Below, piece after piece: positions 10,865 to 62,379 of a stretch of DNA of 64,000 bases. How positions within the stretch are numbered: the stretch's first letter is position 1; the number at the start of each line of letters is the position of its first letter. Origin of the DNA: Cristatella mucedo. Its lineage: Eukaryota > Bryozoa > Phylactolaemata > Cristatellidae. The stretch is taken from positions 632,501-696,500 of the forward strand of contig WPIO01000085.1 of assembly GCA_009760855.2 (NCBI GenBank), given 5' to 3'. Both the position numbers and the translations under genes were made by a program. The notes under the pieces are model-generated. The model worked only from the letters and a program-made list of their open reading frames with translations. It was not told the DNA's origin and searched no databases.

Positions 10865-12890
10865 TAAGTCCTACATGCTGCTGGCAGGATAGCGTTAAAG
10901 CTCCGCCGTCAGTTGTCAGCGCAGGCTGGAGACCGTACGTGCCGTCCGCACTCCGACCCATGAACCGTCGTGTGAGTTTGTGTGTGTTGTGCGTGTATGC
11001 GTGTGTGTATGTGTGCGCGAGCGCGTGCGTGTGGGCCGGCGTAATGCCAGTCCCAGCTGAAAATTGTTATCACCGCTGATTTATGGCATGCGAGTGGTTC
11101 GTTTCTTGCTCGTCGTCATGGATGCTGCCCTGCCTGCCGGCAAGGGTTCCGTCGAGTCTAACCGTTCGCCGTCTGCCCGCAGTGCTCCGGCGTGTGACTG
11201 CAAATGCCCCATAGGAGTCGGATCGCTGCAAACTCGTTTATTGGTACATTTCGATAGCTCAGCTCGATTTGGGTATCGCCGAGACGCTGCATTTTTGGCG
11301 TCAGCTATGAGGCATGCTTCTGCCCACGGCGCTTAATGCCGGGGGGGGGGGTGGGTGGTGGTGGGAGGCCTCTCAGTTTTAGCGGGCACATTTTTTAATA
11401 AGTAATGCTGTTAAATCAATAATGCACTCATTAGAAACAGCGCCAGAATCTGTGCTCTGGGAGCCGAGTGTAGGCTTTTATCTTATCGGGAACAGCTTGA
11501 GCCCCTTAAAAGCTTGCCCGCGCGTCTTTGCTTCATCCATTCCCCTAAGGTGGCCTAATTGCTGCATGCGTCCGTCCTTCGATCGAGACTTATTCTGCAC
11601 ATTCGTTAGTGGCTTCGCCAGCGCCCGCCGAGTGCTGTTGCTGAGCTTGTGTGCATGTATGCGTGCGACATGATGGTTCAGAACTAGCTTAGCCCCGAGA
11701 CCTACGTACTGTCCAAACGTGCAAAAACAGACAGGCCGTGTCGAGGAGACGAGGGGTCGGTCGCTGTACTCGATTCCTCCGACGCTTTCGGCGTCTCCGA
11801 GGTAGTTTTGTGGACGCTTGCTAGGAGGCCGCAGATGCATTCGCATTGATGGTTGCAAGCCATATGATAGTGTAGCCACCGCCTGTACGACCATTTTTAG
11901 CCGCGCTCAAAGACCTTTTGTGAGTTTCGACAAAGCCCTTGTTGCCTGATAATTTGGGCGCCGGTCCCGTGACTCCTATGGGGCAACTTGCACACGCATG
12001 TGAGGCCGTGGTCGAGAGGTGAGCGACCCTACTTAACATTTTTCCGTCACGTGTTTGCCATCAGTTGTATGTTGTTGTTGTTGTCATGTAAAGACCCGAC
12101 GTCCGACATGGGCTGCAAGGCACGGATGCATCATCCATGTGATCACAATGATGCATCCCGTGCCTATGATCCAGCATCATACATCTATGCCGATGGTGCC
12201 GGCCGGAGACTGCTTTGAGAGCTTGCCTGCCGCTTGTGCCGCACGCACGCCCACTCGGCTTGAGCGATGGGCGATCGTCTGGTCGTGTCCAGAAGGCAAA
12301 GCTTATGCAATTGGCGTTCTTTTGAGCCTGCGCTGCCTGCGCTACAGCTGCGCAGGCTCGTGGGGAACGTACGTCGTGGAGATCTAGGACGTCTATTAGA
12401 CCGGTTATGCCGACTGTACCCGCTGCAGACCTTGTCATTGGCAAGATTATTTTGCTGGTGCGATAAAACGACGCGAAGAAACTTTGCTTCGGCTTCCTGC
12501 TTCCTTCCCCCGTGATGAGTACTGGGTCATCTTTTACGCCTGGCGTGCTAGGGCTCTGATGGGCAGCTTTCACTGCTGCTTGTTCGAGAATGCAATGCTC
12601 AGTTGATGCCGGTGGTTTCTTTCTGCAGCACCTTCTTCCTGGAAATTGTGAGCCAGCCGATATAGGGCTCGGAGTCGTGTGCGCCGACTGACTGTCAGGT
12701 GTGCGCGGCGCCAATGTGAAAGCTTCCCGATTGAGTTCCCGGTAGCACTTTCTTCCCTTTGCTTTCCAGTCCTTACTCTTGCTCTGCCCATAGCTGCAGA
12801 GCGCGGGTGGTCAGCTGGTTTGTGCAGCCACCGGCTGACCCTTGCGGTCATTATCCAATTACTAAATCCGGTGAGTGAAGCCTGTGTCTG
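10865..12890. other. No gene recognised
   Basis: Mixed unique sequence. It includes a G10 run at 11341 and a region around 12090-12180 with ATGCATC palindromes. Open frames are short and conflicting. Confidence 0.55.
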
Positions 12891-12892
12891 CA

Positions 12893-12893
12893 G

Positions 12894-12982
<89 letters not shown>

Positions 12983-13064
12983 TCTGTCTCTCTCTCTGTC
13001 TCTGTCTCTCTCTCTCTGTCTCTCTGTCTCTCTGTCTCTCTCTCTGTCTCTCTCTGTCTCTCCG
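12893..13064. repeat. (CT)n microsatellite
   Basis: About 170 bases of TCTC repeats with regular TGTC interruptions. Confidence 0.97.
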
Positions 13065-13947
13065 GCTTGCAATAGTTAGAGTAATAATAATAATAATAGT
13101 AGTACTAAATCTCTTCTATGGTGGCCTCTGAGCCTTATGAGAGTATTATGATGGAGCATTCTTACTGCCTCACTGGAGCAGCCTCTGTGCAGCAGCAGGT
13201 TTTGTGAACGGTCACAGCAGACAGCAGCGTGCGGTAGCTTTCTGCCGGTGGCGGCTACCCCATTCTACTCTGCCGTCTGTGCTAAGTGGGGGCACCGACG
13301 TATAGCCAGCCGGAACCGTAGTCTATAGTCAGCTGACGATGTAATATGCTTGAGTCCTGGCCCTTTGACGGCAGCCTCAATATGGTTTGGTATGGTTGTC
13401 GTTTCAGCCTCAGTATGGTTTAGCTGGCAGTGTGGGACTATTCATATTGCTCGGTTAGAATGGCAGACTGCACCATCCTGGGTACCTCGCCCCATCGCTC
13501 TGGTTCCATCAGCTCTGGGCAAATGTGGTGGAGTGAGGCCGGGCCCACATCCTCCTCGAAGCAGCGTCAAGTGGAAGCAGTGTTTGACCAGGAAAGGCAG
13601 GAAGTCGCTAGAATTCGATGTCATCCATTCGATGGCTCCATCGGAGAGCGGCTCATTCGGTTTATTGGCTTGCCTCTGCCGACCGTGAGTGGTCCGACCT
13701 GTGTGTGGGGAGAGGGAGAAGTGGCTAACCGTCGTGCTGATTTTGAATCGATACTAGTTGTCATAATAAGACATTTTAAAGCACCTCCGAGTCGCTTCGA
13801 CCGACTTTCGTTGCATTTCGATGATTCACATGAGCTGATGCTCAAAAGTGAGCACCAGCAGCCCCTGGGCCAAACCAGGTTGGACCCAAGTTACTTTTTA
13901 CACGTCAACACCAGCATCCCGTGCACGCACATTCACTTCTGCCGTAA

Positions 13948-14128
13948 TGGCTCGGTAGGTTAAGGTGGTTGCTTTTCACGACCTTGGACCCGAGGTCACG
14001 TGGGTTCGAATCTTGCGGTGGGCGATCCTTTATCGCCCACTGCAAGCGGTGGTGATAGCCGTCAAGGCTCTTCTGTTGCTATACAAAAAGAGGCTGTTAA
14101 ATCGGCTAGTATTTATTTATTTATTTAG
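13948..14128 (+). mobile_element. tRNA-derived SINE, family A
   Basis: This is the most complete copy. It has an A-box-like GGCTCGGTAGGTTAAGG, a B-box-like GGGTTCGAATC, the conserved body GGTGATAGCCGTCAAGGC and a TTTATTTATTTA tail. Confidence 0.8.
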
Positions 14129-14234
14129 ATCCAGTTCTCCTAGGGTGCTATGTGAATGATTTGTATTCCTTCCTCGAAGCGAAAGGCCGGCCGCTGGCTG
14201 AGCACGTGCCTCCTCTCCAGTCGTCTTCATGCCC

Positions 14235-14300
14235 TCCCCCCCCCCCGGGGGGGGGGCACGACCTCGGGAGCGTCCTCACGCCCCCCCCCCCGAGGCAGCT
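14235..14300. repeat. C/G homopolymer palindrome and C run
   Basis: A run of 11 C is followed directly by 10 G (about 14236-14256), then another run of about 10 C at 14281-14290. Confidence 0.95.
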
Positions 14301-14559
14301 CGCTGGCTCGCAGGTGTCTCGCAAGTCGCCTCTCCTAGGAAGCCTGCAGTGGCATCCCCTGTGCATTGCTGCTGCTGCTGGTGGAGACACTGCATGGACT
14401 CTTAAGTATTGTAATGCCGACAGGTCGTTGCAACTGAAGGCTTGTAACATCTCCCCAGTATTGCTGCCGAAAGCGCTTGTTACCTGCCTCGCTGGCCTCG
14501 TGTGCGCCGCCGCAGCCGCCGTGCGGCCAAACATTCTCCTCGGATTCTTGTCGCGTCGT

Positions 14560-14925
14560 ATTGTTACTGCATGGTCACATGGCCACGCGTCCGCTGCTGT
14601 TATCACCTGCACTGGCTCCCCATCAAGCAGCGTTTCGGCTTCGATAAGGGCCTTAACTCACTTGTAAGCCCCACCCCCCCTGTAATTCTCTTCCGTTTCG
14701 GCCTTGACCTCTGGAGTTCAGGTCGCTTTCTCCTCCCAGGCGTAGTCTGGCTCCTTGAACCACGAGCTGCTTTCCTACTTCGGGTTGCCTAAGTCTCTAA
14801 CCAAACCGTTAAGGCACCACCAGTTTCTACTCACCCGAGGGTAGTAACTTCTTACCGTCTGCCTTTGGCGACATTTTAAAGAGAAAATTAAAAACCCACG
14901 TCCCAGTCCTGTGTAAGATTTGCCC
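14560..14925 (+). mobile_element. Decayed LINE C-terminal fragment
   Basis: The translation around 14605-14660 gives LHWLPIKQRFGFDKGLNSL, and that near 14870-14905 gives LKRKLKTHVPVL. Both match the C-terminal region of CR1/L2-type polymerases. Sequence between them is decayed. Confidence 0.5.
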
Positions 14926-15249
14926 GTGCGAATCGTCCTTTATGTGCAGAGTGTAGGCATCTCAATCATACATGATATTGTCGCTAATCAGTTGCAATGC
15001 TGCAATGCTCCAGGATTATGGCACTCGAGCCTGGCCACTGAAGTTGAACCAGATTACAAAATGGATTATGCAACTGTTACGGAAGAAAAGCAGGCTTATA
15101 AGCAGCAGGATATTGATTATGTAAATCAGAGTAAGCCGGAATTACGATATTTATGATTTTGTTAGATTATATTTATGTTAATTAGCCGGATTTAGGATAC
15201 CCAAATCTAGCTAGCTCACTTCATAAGGCAAAATATCAAAATGAGCAAC

Positions 15250-15455
15250 AAGTGATTCGTCCTTGATGTGCTTATGCATGCTGACCCTGTGCATGTCACC
15301 CCTAACCATGTTATTCATGTTGTTTATCAAGCATGATATTACTCACCATTCAATTGCATTTCCCTTTGCAGCAGATGTAAAGCGCCTAGAAAGAGATTAA
15401 GTTCTCTGAGGGCGCTTTATCAAGTGCATTATTATTATTATTTTTATTATTATTA
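15250..15455 (+). mobile_element. LINE-1 3' end fragment
   Basis: This is a 3' UTR only, starting GTGATTCGTCCTTGATGTGC and ending with AAAGCGCCTAGAAAGAGATT, GGGCGCTTTATCAAGTGCAT and (ATT)n. It closely matches the 3' UTR at 33091-33336. Confidence 0.85.
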
Positions 15456-16660
15456 AGCAGCCGTGGCAACCGTAGTTTGTGTGATGTTTTGCCCGGGAGG
15501 TGAGTGCTCACAGTGCCTTCTTGCAGACGACGGCTCGTCTGCAGTGCCATCTGTATTAAATAGGCTTGTGTTTAATACTTGTGTAAGAGTGTGATACATC
15601 CTTGGCTCGGCTGCTTTGAACTGAGCTCTTGTTGTAAGTGTTGCCCGTGCTTATTTGCTAAGAATCGCTGCCTTGAGACTTGGTCCTCGGCGGGCAGATT
15701 AGCGCAAGGCTGCCGTGCCTTCGTCTTGTTGCTGATCTAACTAGTGAGGGCTAGGCGCATGCTGTAGTTAAGTGTTTCGGATTGATTCGTTTGTGTGCTG
15801 CCTGTTATTTGATTACCTCACGGTCTGGCAAGCAATTGTCAAATAGTAGAAGCTAGCAGCTCAGCTGGCTGCAGCAGCCGTAATAGGTGTTAACAAGTCC
15901 CAAGGCAGGATCTAGTCAAAGACAAGGGACTAGCTCTTAGCATAGAGACGCCGTCGGCAGGACGAATTTAGGCTCAATGCAGGAATGTGCTGCTGTGTCA
16001 ACAGCCGCCGGTCTTCATAAAAGCTACGATGACGAGTGTCACCCAAGGTGGATGCACAAAGGTGTCACTTGGTGTCGTGTGTAGTGGCCGACAGAGGGAA
16101 GGTTCGACTGTGATGCTATCTACTGGATATTGCTGCGCTCGGTACAGCACGTAGGGAAGGCATGCTTCTTGGGCGTCGGCCGACGCAGGCTCGGTCTTTC
16201 ACTGCCTCGAGGCAGAAGCTGCCTGCACGCCTGCCGGAGGGCCCGAACTAGCCAGGTGCATGCACCTAATTATCTGCTTAACCGAGCAGCCGGCAGCAGT
16301 CGAAGCTCGGTAAGTTAGTTCAGCTGGTGGGTGGGTGGGTGGGGTAGGGCACCCCTCTCTCTCTCTCTCTGCTGAATCAGGGTCACATTGTGCTGTCATG
16401 CTGCTGCCTCTCCTTTTCTCTATTTCCCAGCTGCTCACGGGCTCGACTGAGCAGAAAGCTTTGCTGGCTGCTTAGCTGCTAAATCAAAGGTGAATATGGA
16501 GGGTGGCCTTGGCCTTGGCCTCGGCGGCTGCTGCACTGGTAGGCTCACATTTTCAATGTTTAATGCTGCCCGTGGCACAGCCAGCGCCATTGAATCAACA
16601 CTAGTGGAGTGCCCCTGCATGTCAGGCGTGGCTAACTAACCCACCCAGTTAGTATCAGTA
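15456..16660. other. No gene recognised
   Basis: Unique sequence with short open frames. It has a small GGGT repeat at about 16325-16343 and a short CT run at 16354-16370. Confidence 0.55.
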
Positions 16661-16662
16661 TA

Positions 16663-16667
16663 TAATG

Positions 16668-16699
<32 letters not shown>

Positions 16700-16756
16700 C
16701 ATATATATATGTGTGTGTATATATATACATACATATACATATATATATATATATAT

Positions 16757-16841
<85 letters not shown>

Positions 16842-16862
16842 CACATACACACACACACACAT
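16663..16862. repeat. TA/CA microsatellite
   Basis: About 200 bases of TATA repeats with GTAT/CATA interruptions, ending in (CA)n. Confidence 0.96.
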
Positions 16863-18406
16863 CCTCGCTGGGGTTGCCCAGGCCACGTCGGCCAGTGCAA
16901 CTGGGGCCGGGTGCTACTGGACGGCCACAGAGATTCAGCCGAGCTGGCCGTGCCAGACGAGCCAGACGAATCCAGTGAAGAAAGAAGTCAAAAAGAAGCC
17001 AGAAGTCGACGAGGAGGATTAAAAGTGTGGGAGCAGCAGCAGCTCGCACGCACAAGAAGCCTCAAGAGTCTTGAGCAGTTTAAAAAAAGAGGCATTCTTA
17101 GTCCTTGAACGACCCGTTTTCTTGAGCTTGCCTGGTGATGTTGCTTAGCAAGCTAGCCCGGTTGAGAAACTTGCAAATGAGGTAAACTCTTGCTGTATGT
17201 TGGGTGCAAATTGTGTGCTGCTCTAAGCTTGGCACCAGGCCTGACTTGTCTCGCGATGATGTCAGCTGCCAGGTTTGAATAAGTCAGCCATTTAGCGCTG
17301 GTAGCCTCTGGTTTACTCTCCCACCTCTGGTGGGTAGCTGAGCCGTCTGACTGATTGGTATTAGAGGACGGTGAGATGAGATATTAAGCAACTAGGAACT
17401 AGTAGCTTGCCATCGGGGTCAATGACTTCTTGGGCACCCACGAGCCTGCGATCGCTGTTCTCCCTTCAGTTCATGGCTTGCATCTGTAAATGTAGCATAT
17501 TTTGCTCTCCATCTCAGTATTAGGGGTTGAACTGCCTGCCTGCCTATACAAGTTGGGTCGCTGAGGCTAGATGGATGGCTGGCTGGCTGGCTGGAGGTAG
17601 TAACGATTAGCATCAAGTTTGCTTTAATTGACTGTGACATTCCACAGTGATTGATTAGGAGCCTCGGCAGATCGAGAAACCATTCGCCCTAATCGTCCTC
17701 TCACCTTCTGCTTCTCTGTCTGCCTCTCTTCTCTCTGTCTGTCTGTCTGTCTCCCTGTCTGCCTCTCTATCTTTGTTTTGGTCTTTGTCTCTCGTGCCTA
17801 TCTCTGTGATTCACCTTGCAATCCTTGGGATCTTACTCTTCCACCTGATACGCCACACTCTCTGTATATGGTATGCTCTGTATATGGTATGCTTGCTGTC
17901 TTACGTCTTCGCCGCGAGGCCGCCTGTCACTTCAGTTGTCATGGTAGCCGAGCGGCCTCCAAAGCTCACCTTCGGTGTGCTTGGGCTGGTGCAGCACTTC
18001 CTGCCCCTCCCCCTTAGCCTCTCCTGCCCTCGTTGATTAGGTAGGTCCGACCGTGGAATCGCATATTTGGGGCGCCTGCCTTAATTAATCGCCGATTGGC
18101 GAATTTGGTCCATTGCCTTTGTGGGATGCTTCAGACTGGTTTCAATGGATGTGAAGGATGTATGTCTTTTGACGATGACCATTTGGTTTTTCGTAGTGTT
18201 ATACAGATCGACTTGTATTGTGATGAAAAGGGTTTTCAAAGGTCATCGTTATGATGAATGTCGACCAAAATGTTTGTCAAGTTTTCAAGTTGTCAAGTCA
18301 AGACGACAAAGGGTTCTTGTCTTTGGCCTAGAAGTCGGTCTCACCGTTCTTCTTCTTCGTGGAACTCTAGTGTTTGTTTGCTGAGCTCCCAGTGCACGTA
18401 CGCCAG

Positions 18407-18437
<31 letters not shown>

Positions 18438-18705
18438 GATTGATCACTGACAGAGACTGAGAAATATGAGAGCTGTAGCTGTAGCTGGGAGCTCGTCTCT
18501 CGTCTGTGTGAGTGAGTCCGGAATCTCGGTGTCCCACCCACATCTCGGTGGTCCAGCGATCCTCTCAGAGATCAGAGATCCAAGGGCAGCAGAGAGTAGC
18601 AGGAGTAGCCTCCGATCCTTCTGCTCCTCCGATTGTGTCGAAGGACGTCCTTCGTCATGTGATCGTGTGTAGTTGAAAAGTCGTAATCGCACTCCAGTGC
18701 CTATC
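16863..18705. other. No gene recognised
   Basis: Unique sequence. It has TCTG/CT-rich patches at 17711-17770 and a CCAG repeat at about 18401-18431. Open frames have no family features. Confidence 0.55.
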
Positions 18706-18707
18706 AA

Positions 18708-18709
<2 letters not shown>

Positions 18710-18804
<95 letters not shown>

Positions 18805-18912
18805 TCCTTCTCCCTATCCATCTCTCTCTCCATCTCTTTCTCTCTCTATTCATTTCACTCTCTATCCATCTCACTCTATTCATCTCACTCTCTATCCATC
18901 TCTTTCTCTCTG
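18710..18912. repeat. (CT)n microsatellite
   Basis: About 90 bases of pure CT, then imperfect TCTC/CCAT/TTTC repeats. Confidence 0.98.
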
Positions 18913-19050
18913 GGTTGGTCCAGCAGTTAAGGTGCTCGCCACGACCAAGGTCTGGCTGAGGTCGTGGGCTCGAGCCCCGAGGCATATGTGAAGCGCTGAA
19001 TAGAGATTGAGTTCTCTTGGGGCGCTATACAATGAACGAATTATATTATT
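18911..19050 (+). mobile_element. tRNA-derived SINE, family B
   Basis: The copy has a head GGTTGGTCCAGCAGTTAAGG, the palindromic B-box-like GGGCTCGAGCCCC, and a tail with GAATAGAGATTGAGTTCTC and GGCGCTATACAATGAA. It is inserted at the edge of a CT tract. Confidence 0.8.
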
Positions 19051-19055
19051 ATCAT

Positions 19056-19134
19056 ATATAATATAATTATATTATATATATATATATATATATATATTAA
19101 TGAATTATATTTATCCACCCCCTTTCTCTCTCTC

Positions 19135-19172
<38 letters not shown>
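19056..19172. repeat. TA block followed by CT block
   Basis: (TA)n at about 19056-19098 and (CT)n at about 19119-19172. Confidence 0.95.
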
Positions 19173-19284
19173 CAGCAGTGCTTGATTTGCAGAGCTCATG
19201 GCCCATTGGACCCATGCTCCAGTAGGCGCCACCGGGCAGTGTGCCGCCATTATGGCTTCTCTCAGCCAGTTGGAGGACTGCTTC

Positions 19285-19395
19285 TGAGTAATCCCTGGCT
19301 CGAATAGTTCTGTCAGTCAAAGCATCGAGCTGTTAAGTGCCCGGATAGAGATTAATTAAGTTCTCTCGTAGGGTGCTATAAAACGATGCATTGAC
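19285..19395 (+). mobile_element. Degenerate SINE B-like tail
   Basis: The sequence contains CCTGGCTCGAATAG followed by CCCGGATAGAGATTAA, GTTCTCTCGTAGGG and TGCTATAAA, a weak match to the SINE B body and tail. Confidence 0.4.
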
Positions 19396-20160
19396 ATTAT
19401 TATTAAAGCTGCCTGGTGCTGCTGTGGATTGAGAGATGGTGGCGGACAGTGGTAAAGCCTCAATAACAAATAGTCGGTGCTTTGTCGGATATTCACGGGA
19501 TTCCTGGATATCCTGAGCAAGATGAGCAAGATTGTGTGACAAGATGATGCACGTGCATTAGGATGAAAGAGCCGAGCCCGGCAACGAAGGCTGCTGGGCC
19601 ACACGGAGTTGTCGTTCCTGCAGAGCTTCCGGTGGGCATGTCCGTGCAGAGCTTCCGGCTGACATGTTGGTTTCGCCTTGGGTGAGAGGAACTGCTGGCT
19701 TCGGGACAGGTTTTGCTATTGAGCCTCTCCATTGTCCGCCCTTTCGTCATTCGCGTAGACGTCGGCGGCCGCATAGTTGCCATGCAGCGCTGCAGTCTTG
19801 GTCTGCACCGGACTCGATGCTTGATGCATAAAGCCAGCATTGCACCATTTCGTTTCTGCTAGAGCCAGAGCCAAGTCTGCCTGTGTCCGCGGCGCGTTTC
19901 TCCGGTGATGCCGCCGACTGGTGTCCATCCGAGCAGCCGTCCGGGATAGCTCGGTTTTTTCCTTGCGTTCCAGCTACTGCCTCTGACGTTCCAGTGGACC
20001 TTGACCTCTGACTGCCTCTGACGCAGCAGCATCGCCTGTCAAGCTGCGTAAAAGAAAGCAGACCGGCCACCAGAGACGAAGGGGCGTGGCACGGAATAGG
20101 ACTGAGGAGCTAACTCACGCTAAGCGAGTGCACGGGGCTCAGAGGCGAGGCTAGGTCGCC
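19396..20160. other. Upstream region of talin start, no coding gene recognised
   Basis: No recognisable exon lies before the ATG. The last 25 bases before the ATG contain a possible 3' splice site (GGGCTCAG). This region may be 5' UTR or intron. Confidence 0.4.
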
Positions 20161-59061
<38,901 letters not shown>

Positions 59062-59062
<1 letters not shown>

Positions 59063-60258
59063 AGAGAGAGAGAGAGAGAGGGAGAGCCGCCTATGCACGG
59101 CAGCGCCACCGCCACCCCGCTCGCCGGCACGGCCATGTGCAGCGGTGGCGCTGCAGCAGCAGCACGTGCAGCAAAGTGTGTCTGCTCCGAAGTCGGAGCC
59201 AAGCGCTGCTGCAGTTATGTAGTTACCGGCGACGGATGACATGATCCTTACGAGGACTATCCGTTGGCAACCAGAAACTCGTACTTTACTGTTACTGGGC
59301 GATCAATCAAGCATCGCCGCCTCCCAGCTATTCATTCGGTCGGCAGCACTCAGCAGCAGCAGCTGGGGGCAAGGCTGTCGCTGCCGTGCGCGTTCGTGGT
59401 TGGCCGACGATGCGAGGATGGCGACGATGCGTGATTGGCTGACAAGAGTCGAGTCGGATTCTGTTCGTCGCTTCTGTCGTAGCTTTGCAAGCTCTGGCGT
59501 AGCTGTGCTCGCAAATGCGTCGGACCGTGGAGCTCTGCGGAGTCTGCTCGTCAAGACTCTTCTGGACTCGTCTGCTTGCCATCATGTGCTCCACCGGCCA
59601 TCGCCAGACGTGACCTCGATGACTGCTGGTTCGACCTCCTCGATGAGTGCGCTCCTAGAATCGACTCACCACTGCTTAGGCCTTCACCTTGCTCGTTTTT
59701 GCTCTTGGGCTTGCCCTCGATGCTGTGGCACATGCCCGAAGTCGATTGCTTCGTCGGTGGAACAGCACCGATTCGGTCATCCGTTTCGGTCACGTGACTG
59801 CCACGGATGCTGGCTACTCTTGTTTTTTGCCCTCATCCGTGTTTGCTGCTGCTACAGCAGCGTTAGGTGAGATGTTCAAGGCATGTGCGTGCAATGTCTG
59901 TGAGCATATGCTAACGGGGTACCTCTCGGGAATGGTATTTAAGTTTAAGCTGTCACACTCGTCACTTAGCTTAGCGTTGTCACGCGTGCCTGCATGTGTA
60001 GATCACAGTCACTGCCGTGCTATGTGATGTCATTATATTTTCATATATATATATATGTATATGTATATGAGTATATATACTGATCTGAACGCGGTGTCTC
60101 GTTCGTAACTGGACTTGTGTTCTATTCCGGCCCGTGTGCACAAACGTTTGTGGCCTGTTTGTTGCTGAATGGCTGGCATACACACAGTTTCGCATGACTG
60201 TCCATTGGGCGTCTGCTAGAAATCACTTGATGTCTTGCGGCAGAGGTAACAGTTTGAC
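59062..60258 (+). other. Talin 3' flank, probable 3' UTR
   Basis: It begins with (GA)10 overlapping the stop. I saw no AATAAA before the next LINE, so the cleavage site is not placed. A 209-residue plus-strand frame at 59241-59870 has no family features. Short TA repeats lie at about 60040-60080. Confidence 0.45.
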
Positions 60259-61112
60259 AAAGACTCTAGGTGTCATATTCCAAAGCGACCTCTCGTTAGA
60301 CGACCATATCAGCTCCACAGTCAAATCCGCCTATTTTCAGCTTCATAACATTGCTAAAATTCGGGCTTGTTTAGATAAGGATACCACGTCCAAGTTGGTC
60401 CATGCATTCGTGACATCCCGTCTCGACTTCTGCAACTCACTGCTTACTGGCCTACCAGTATGTGCGATCAGGCGATTGCAGCTGGTGCAAAACTCTGTAG
60501 CTAGGCTTGTCTGTCGTGAGCGTTGCAGTTGCCACATTACTCCACTTCTCGCCGACCTGCACTGGCTACCAGTCAATCAACGGATTGACTTCAAGGTTTT
60601 GTCGCTCACTTTTAGGTCCCTTCATTCTATGGCTCCAGCCTATCTGTCAGATATACTACCCCATCAGGCCAAGCATCGTACAACCCGCTTTTCGGAATCC
60701 AACAGTCTAGAAATACCTCATACAAACCTTAAATCCTTTGGAGACCGTGCATTTAGTTCATATGCTCCCAAAGCCTGGAACTCCCTTCCGACCTGCGTCA
60801 GAACATCCCCTGACCTGACCACATTTAAAAGGAACCTAAAAACACACCTATTTAGGACAGCATTTAGTGGGTCCCTGTGATTCGTCCTTCATGTGCTTAT
60901 GCGTGCTGACACTGTGCATGCTGCCAATAACCACATTTGCATGCTGACCCTGTGCATGTCACCCCTAACCATATTATTCATTTCGTTTGTTTTTCAAGCA
61001 TGATTTTACTTACCATTCAATTGCATTTCACTTTACAGCAAATGTAAAGCGCCTAGAGAGAGATTAAGTTCTCTGAGGGCGCTTTATCAAGTGAATTATT
61101 ATTATTATTATT
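60259..61112 (+). mobile_element. LINE-1 5'-truncated copy
   Basis: Open LINE-1 C-terminus from LGVIFQSDLSLDDHI to RTAFSGSL and a stop at 60878-60880. It is followed by a full 3' UTR with AAAGCGCCTAGAGAGAGATT, GGGCGCTTTATCAAGTGAAT and (ATT)n. No frameshift is visible, which suggests a young insertion. Confidence 0.93.
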
Positions 61113-61184
61113 CCGACGATTGGCCTATGCAGTGCAACATGGCACCCGAAATTTTGAGTGAAAAGTCGCTTTAGTGCAAGTCAG

Positions 61185-61440
61185 CAGCAGCACATTGACT
61201 TCAAGGTCACAGTGTCACTCACACTTTTAGATCCTTAAACTGTCTTGCTCTAGCCAACCTATTAGAACAGCCCCCCCCCACCAGGCTAGGATGCATCATA
61301 CCTTCTGATTCGAGTCGCTTAGCTGTTCCTCGAACCGACCTAAGAACCATTAGTAGACCATCCCGAGGGAATGGTCTTTTGTGTGCTTATGCATGCTGAC
61401 ACTGTGCACTGGATCACAAACCTTATTGACAAGCTCCGTT
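61185..61440 (+). mobile_element. Decayed LINE-1 C-terminal fragment
   Basis: Scattered matches to the LINE-1 C-terminus (CACATTGACTTCAAGGTCAC, then CACCAGGCTAGGATGCATCA) and 3' UTR (GTGTGCTTATGCATGCTGAC). Confidence 0.6.
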
Positions 61441-62379
61441 TACCTATTAGTTTATGAAAAGTGCCTATTGCCTACTCTTAGGTTATGTATTAGCATTGAT
61501 ATTCCTTATGAGGAGTTATGTTATCGTTCGACGTAAGTTCAATACCTTGATGTTACTTATGAGTCGTGCATTTCTTCCAAAGTGTCTAAAGAATGTGGTT
61601 AGTTTTTATCATTCATTTCAGGGGAATTCGCCGACATTCAGGGCCTAGTGACTGTATTGTAGGCGATCACTGAATCGGCTGATTCTGATGACCGGAGTGG
61701 AAGCGCGATCGATAGCCAAGGCCAAGAAGGAAATGCAACCCCCTCTGTGTCAACCTATGCAAAACCACATTTGCTACATACGTTAAACACTACTCTGCAG
61801 GATGGACGTAGTTACTATTTTGAAGGGTTCACTTGGCACGCGAAATAGTAGCCATATGTTTTGTACGCAGGCGCCCGTTCCGTTCTCGACCAGAAGCAGC
61901 AGCTCGAGAAGTAGAGGCATTATCATTATCAATAAAAAAATATCGTTAGATTTAAATTTTAGAATTTTATATTAAATATATATTAAATTAATTATAGAAG
62001 CAGTGAAGTAGATGCAGCAGATTATCTGATTAGTTTCTCCTTTTCTCCTTTGCTCTCATGCTCTCGACATTGCATTGTTTCGGAGGCATTGTTACGGATT
62101 AAAAAAAAATTATTCACAGGTTTGATTTTTTCCAAATTTCGTTTGTAAACAAACTGAAGCGTGAATTTCCTCTCATCTTTAGTTCACATCCACTTTCATA
62201 CTTCACCTATTTTATTATTTAATGTTATTTATAATTAATATATTACTTACATTTTATTATTTATTATTACTTATATTTATTATTTGTTCACCTATTCCTG
62301 TTATGTATCTCCGTCAGTAACTCCACAAAGTCATAAAGACCATGTTGGGTGTTACGCAGGAGAGTTTTGTATAGCTCAC
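61441..62379. other. No gene recognised
   Basis: AT-rich sequence with no repeat family recognised. Open frames are short. Confidence 0.6.

Noticed and set aside
12061-12714. 217-residue minus-strand frame
   Set aside because: Overlapping plus-strand frames of similar size exist and no recognisable domain is seen, so it reflects composition only.
13948-14128. Functional tRNA genes at the A/B-box sequences
   Set aside because: No complete cloverleaf can be drawn, and the sequences occur as multicopy elements with shared non-tRNA bodies, which indicates SINEs.
59241-59870. 209-residue open frame downstream of talin
   Set aside because: No domain, signal peptide or splice context is seen. It is likely 3' UTR, and competing frames exist on the other strand.
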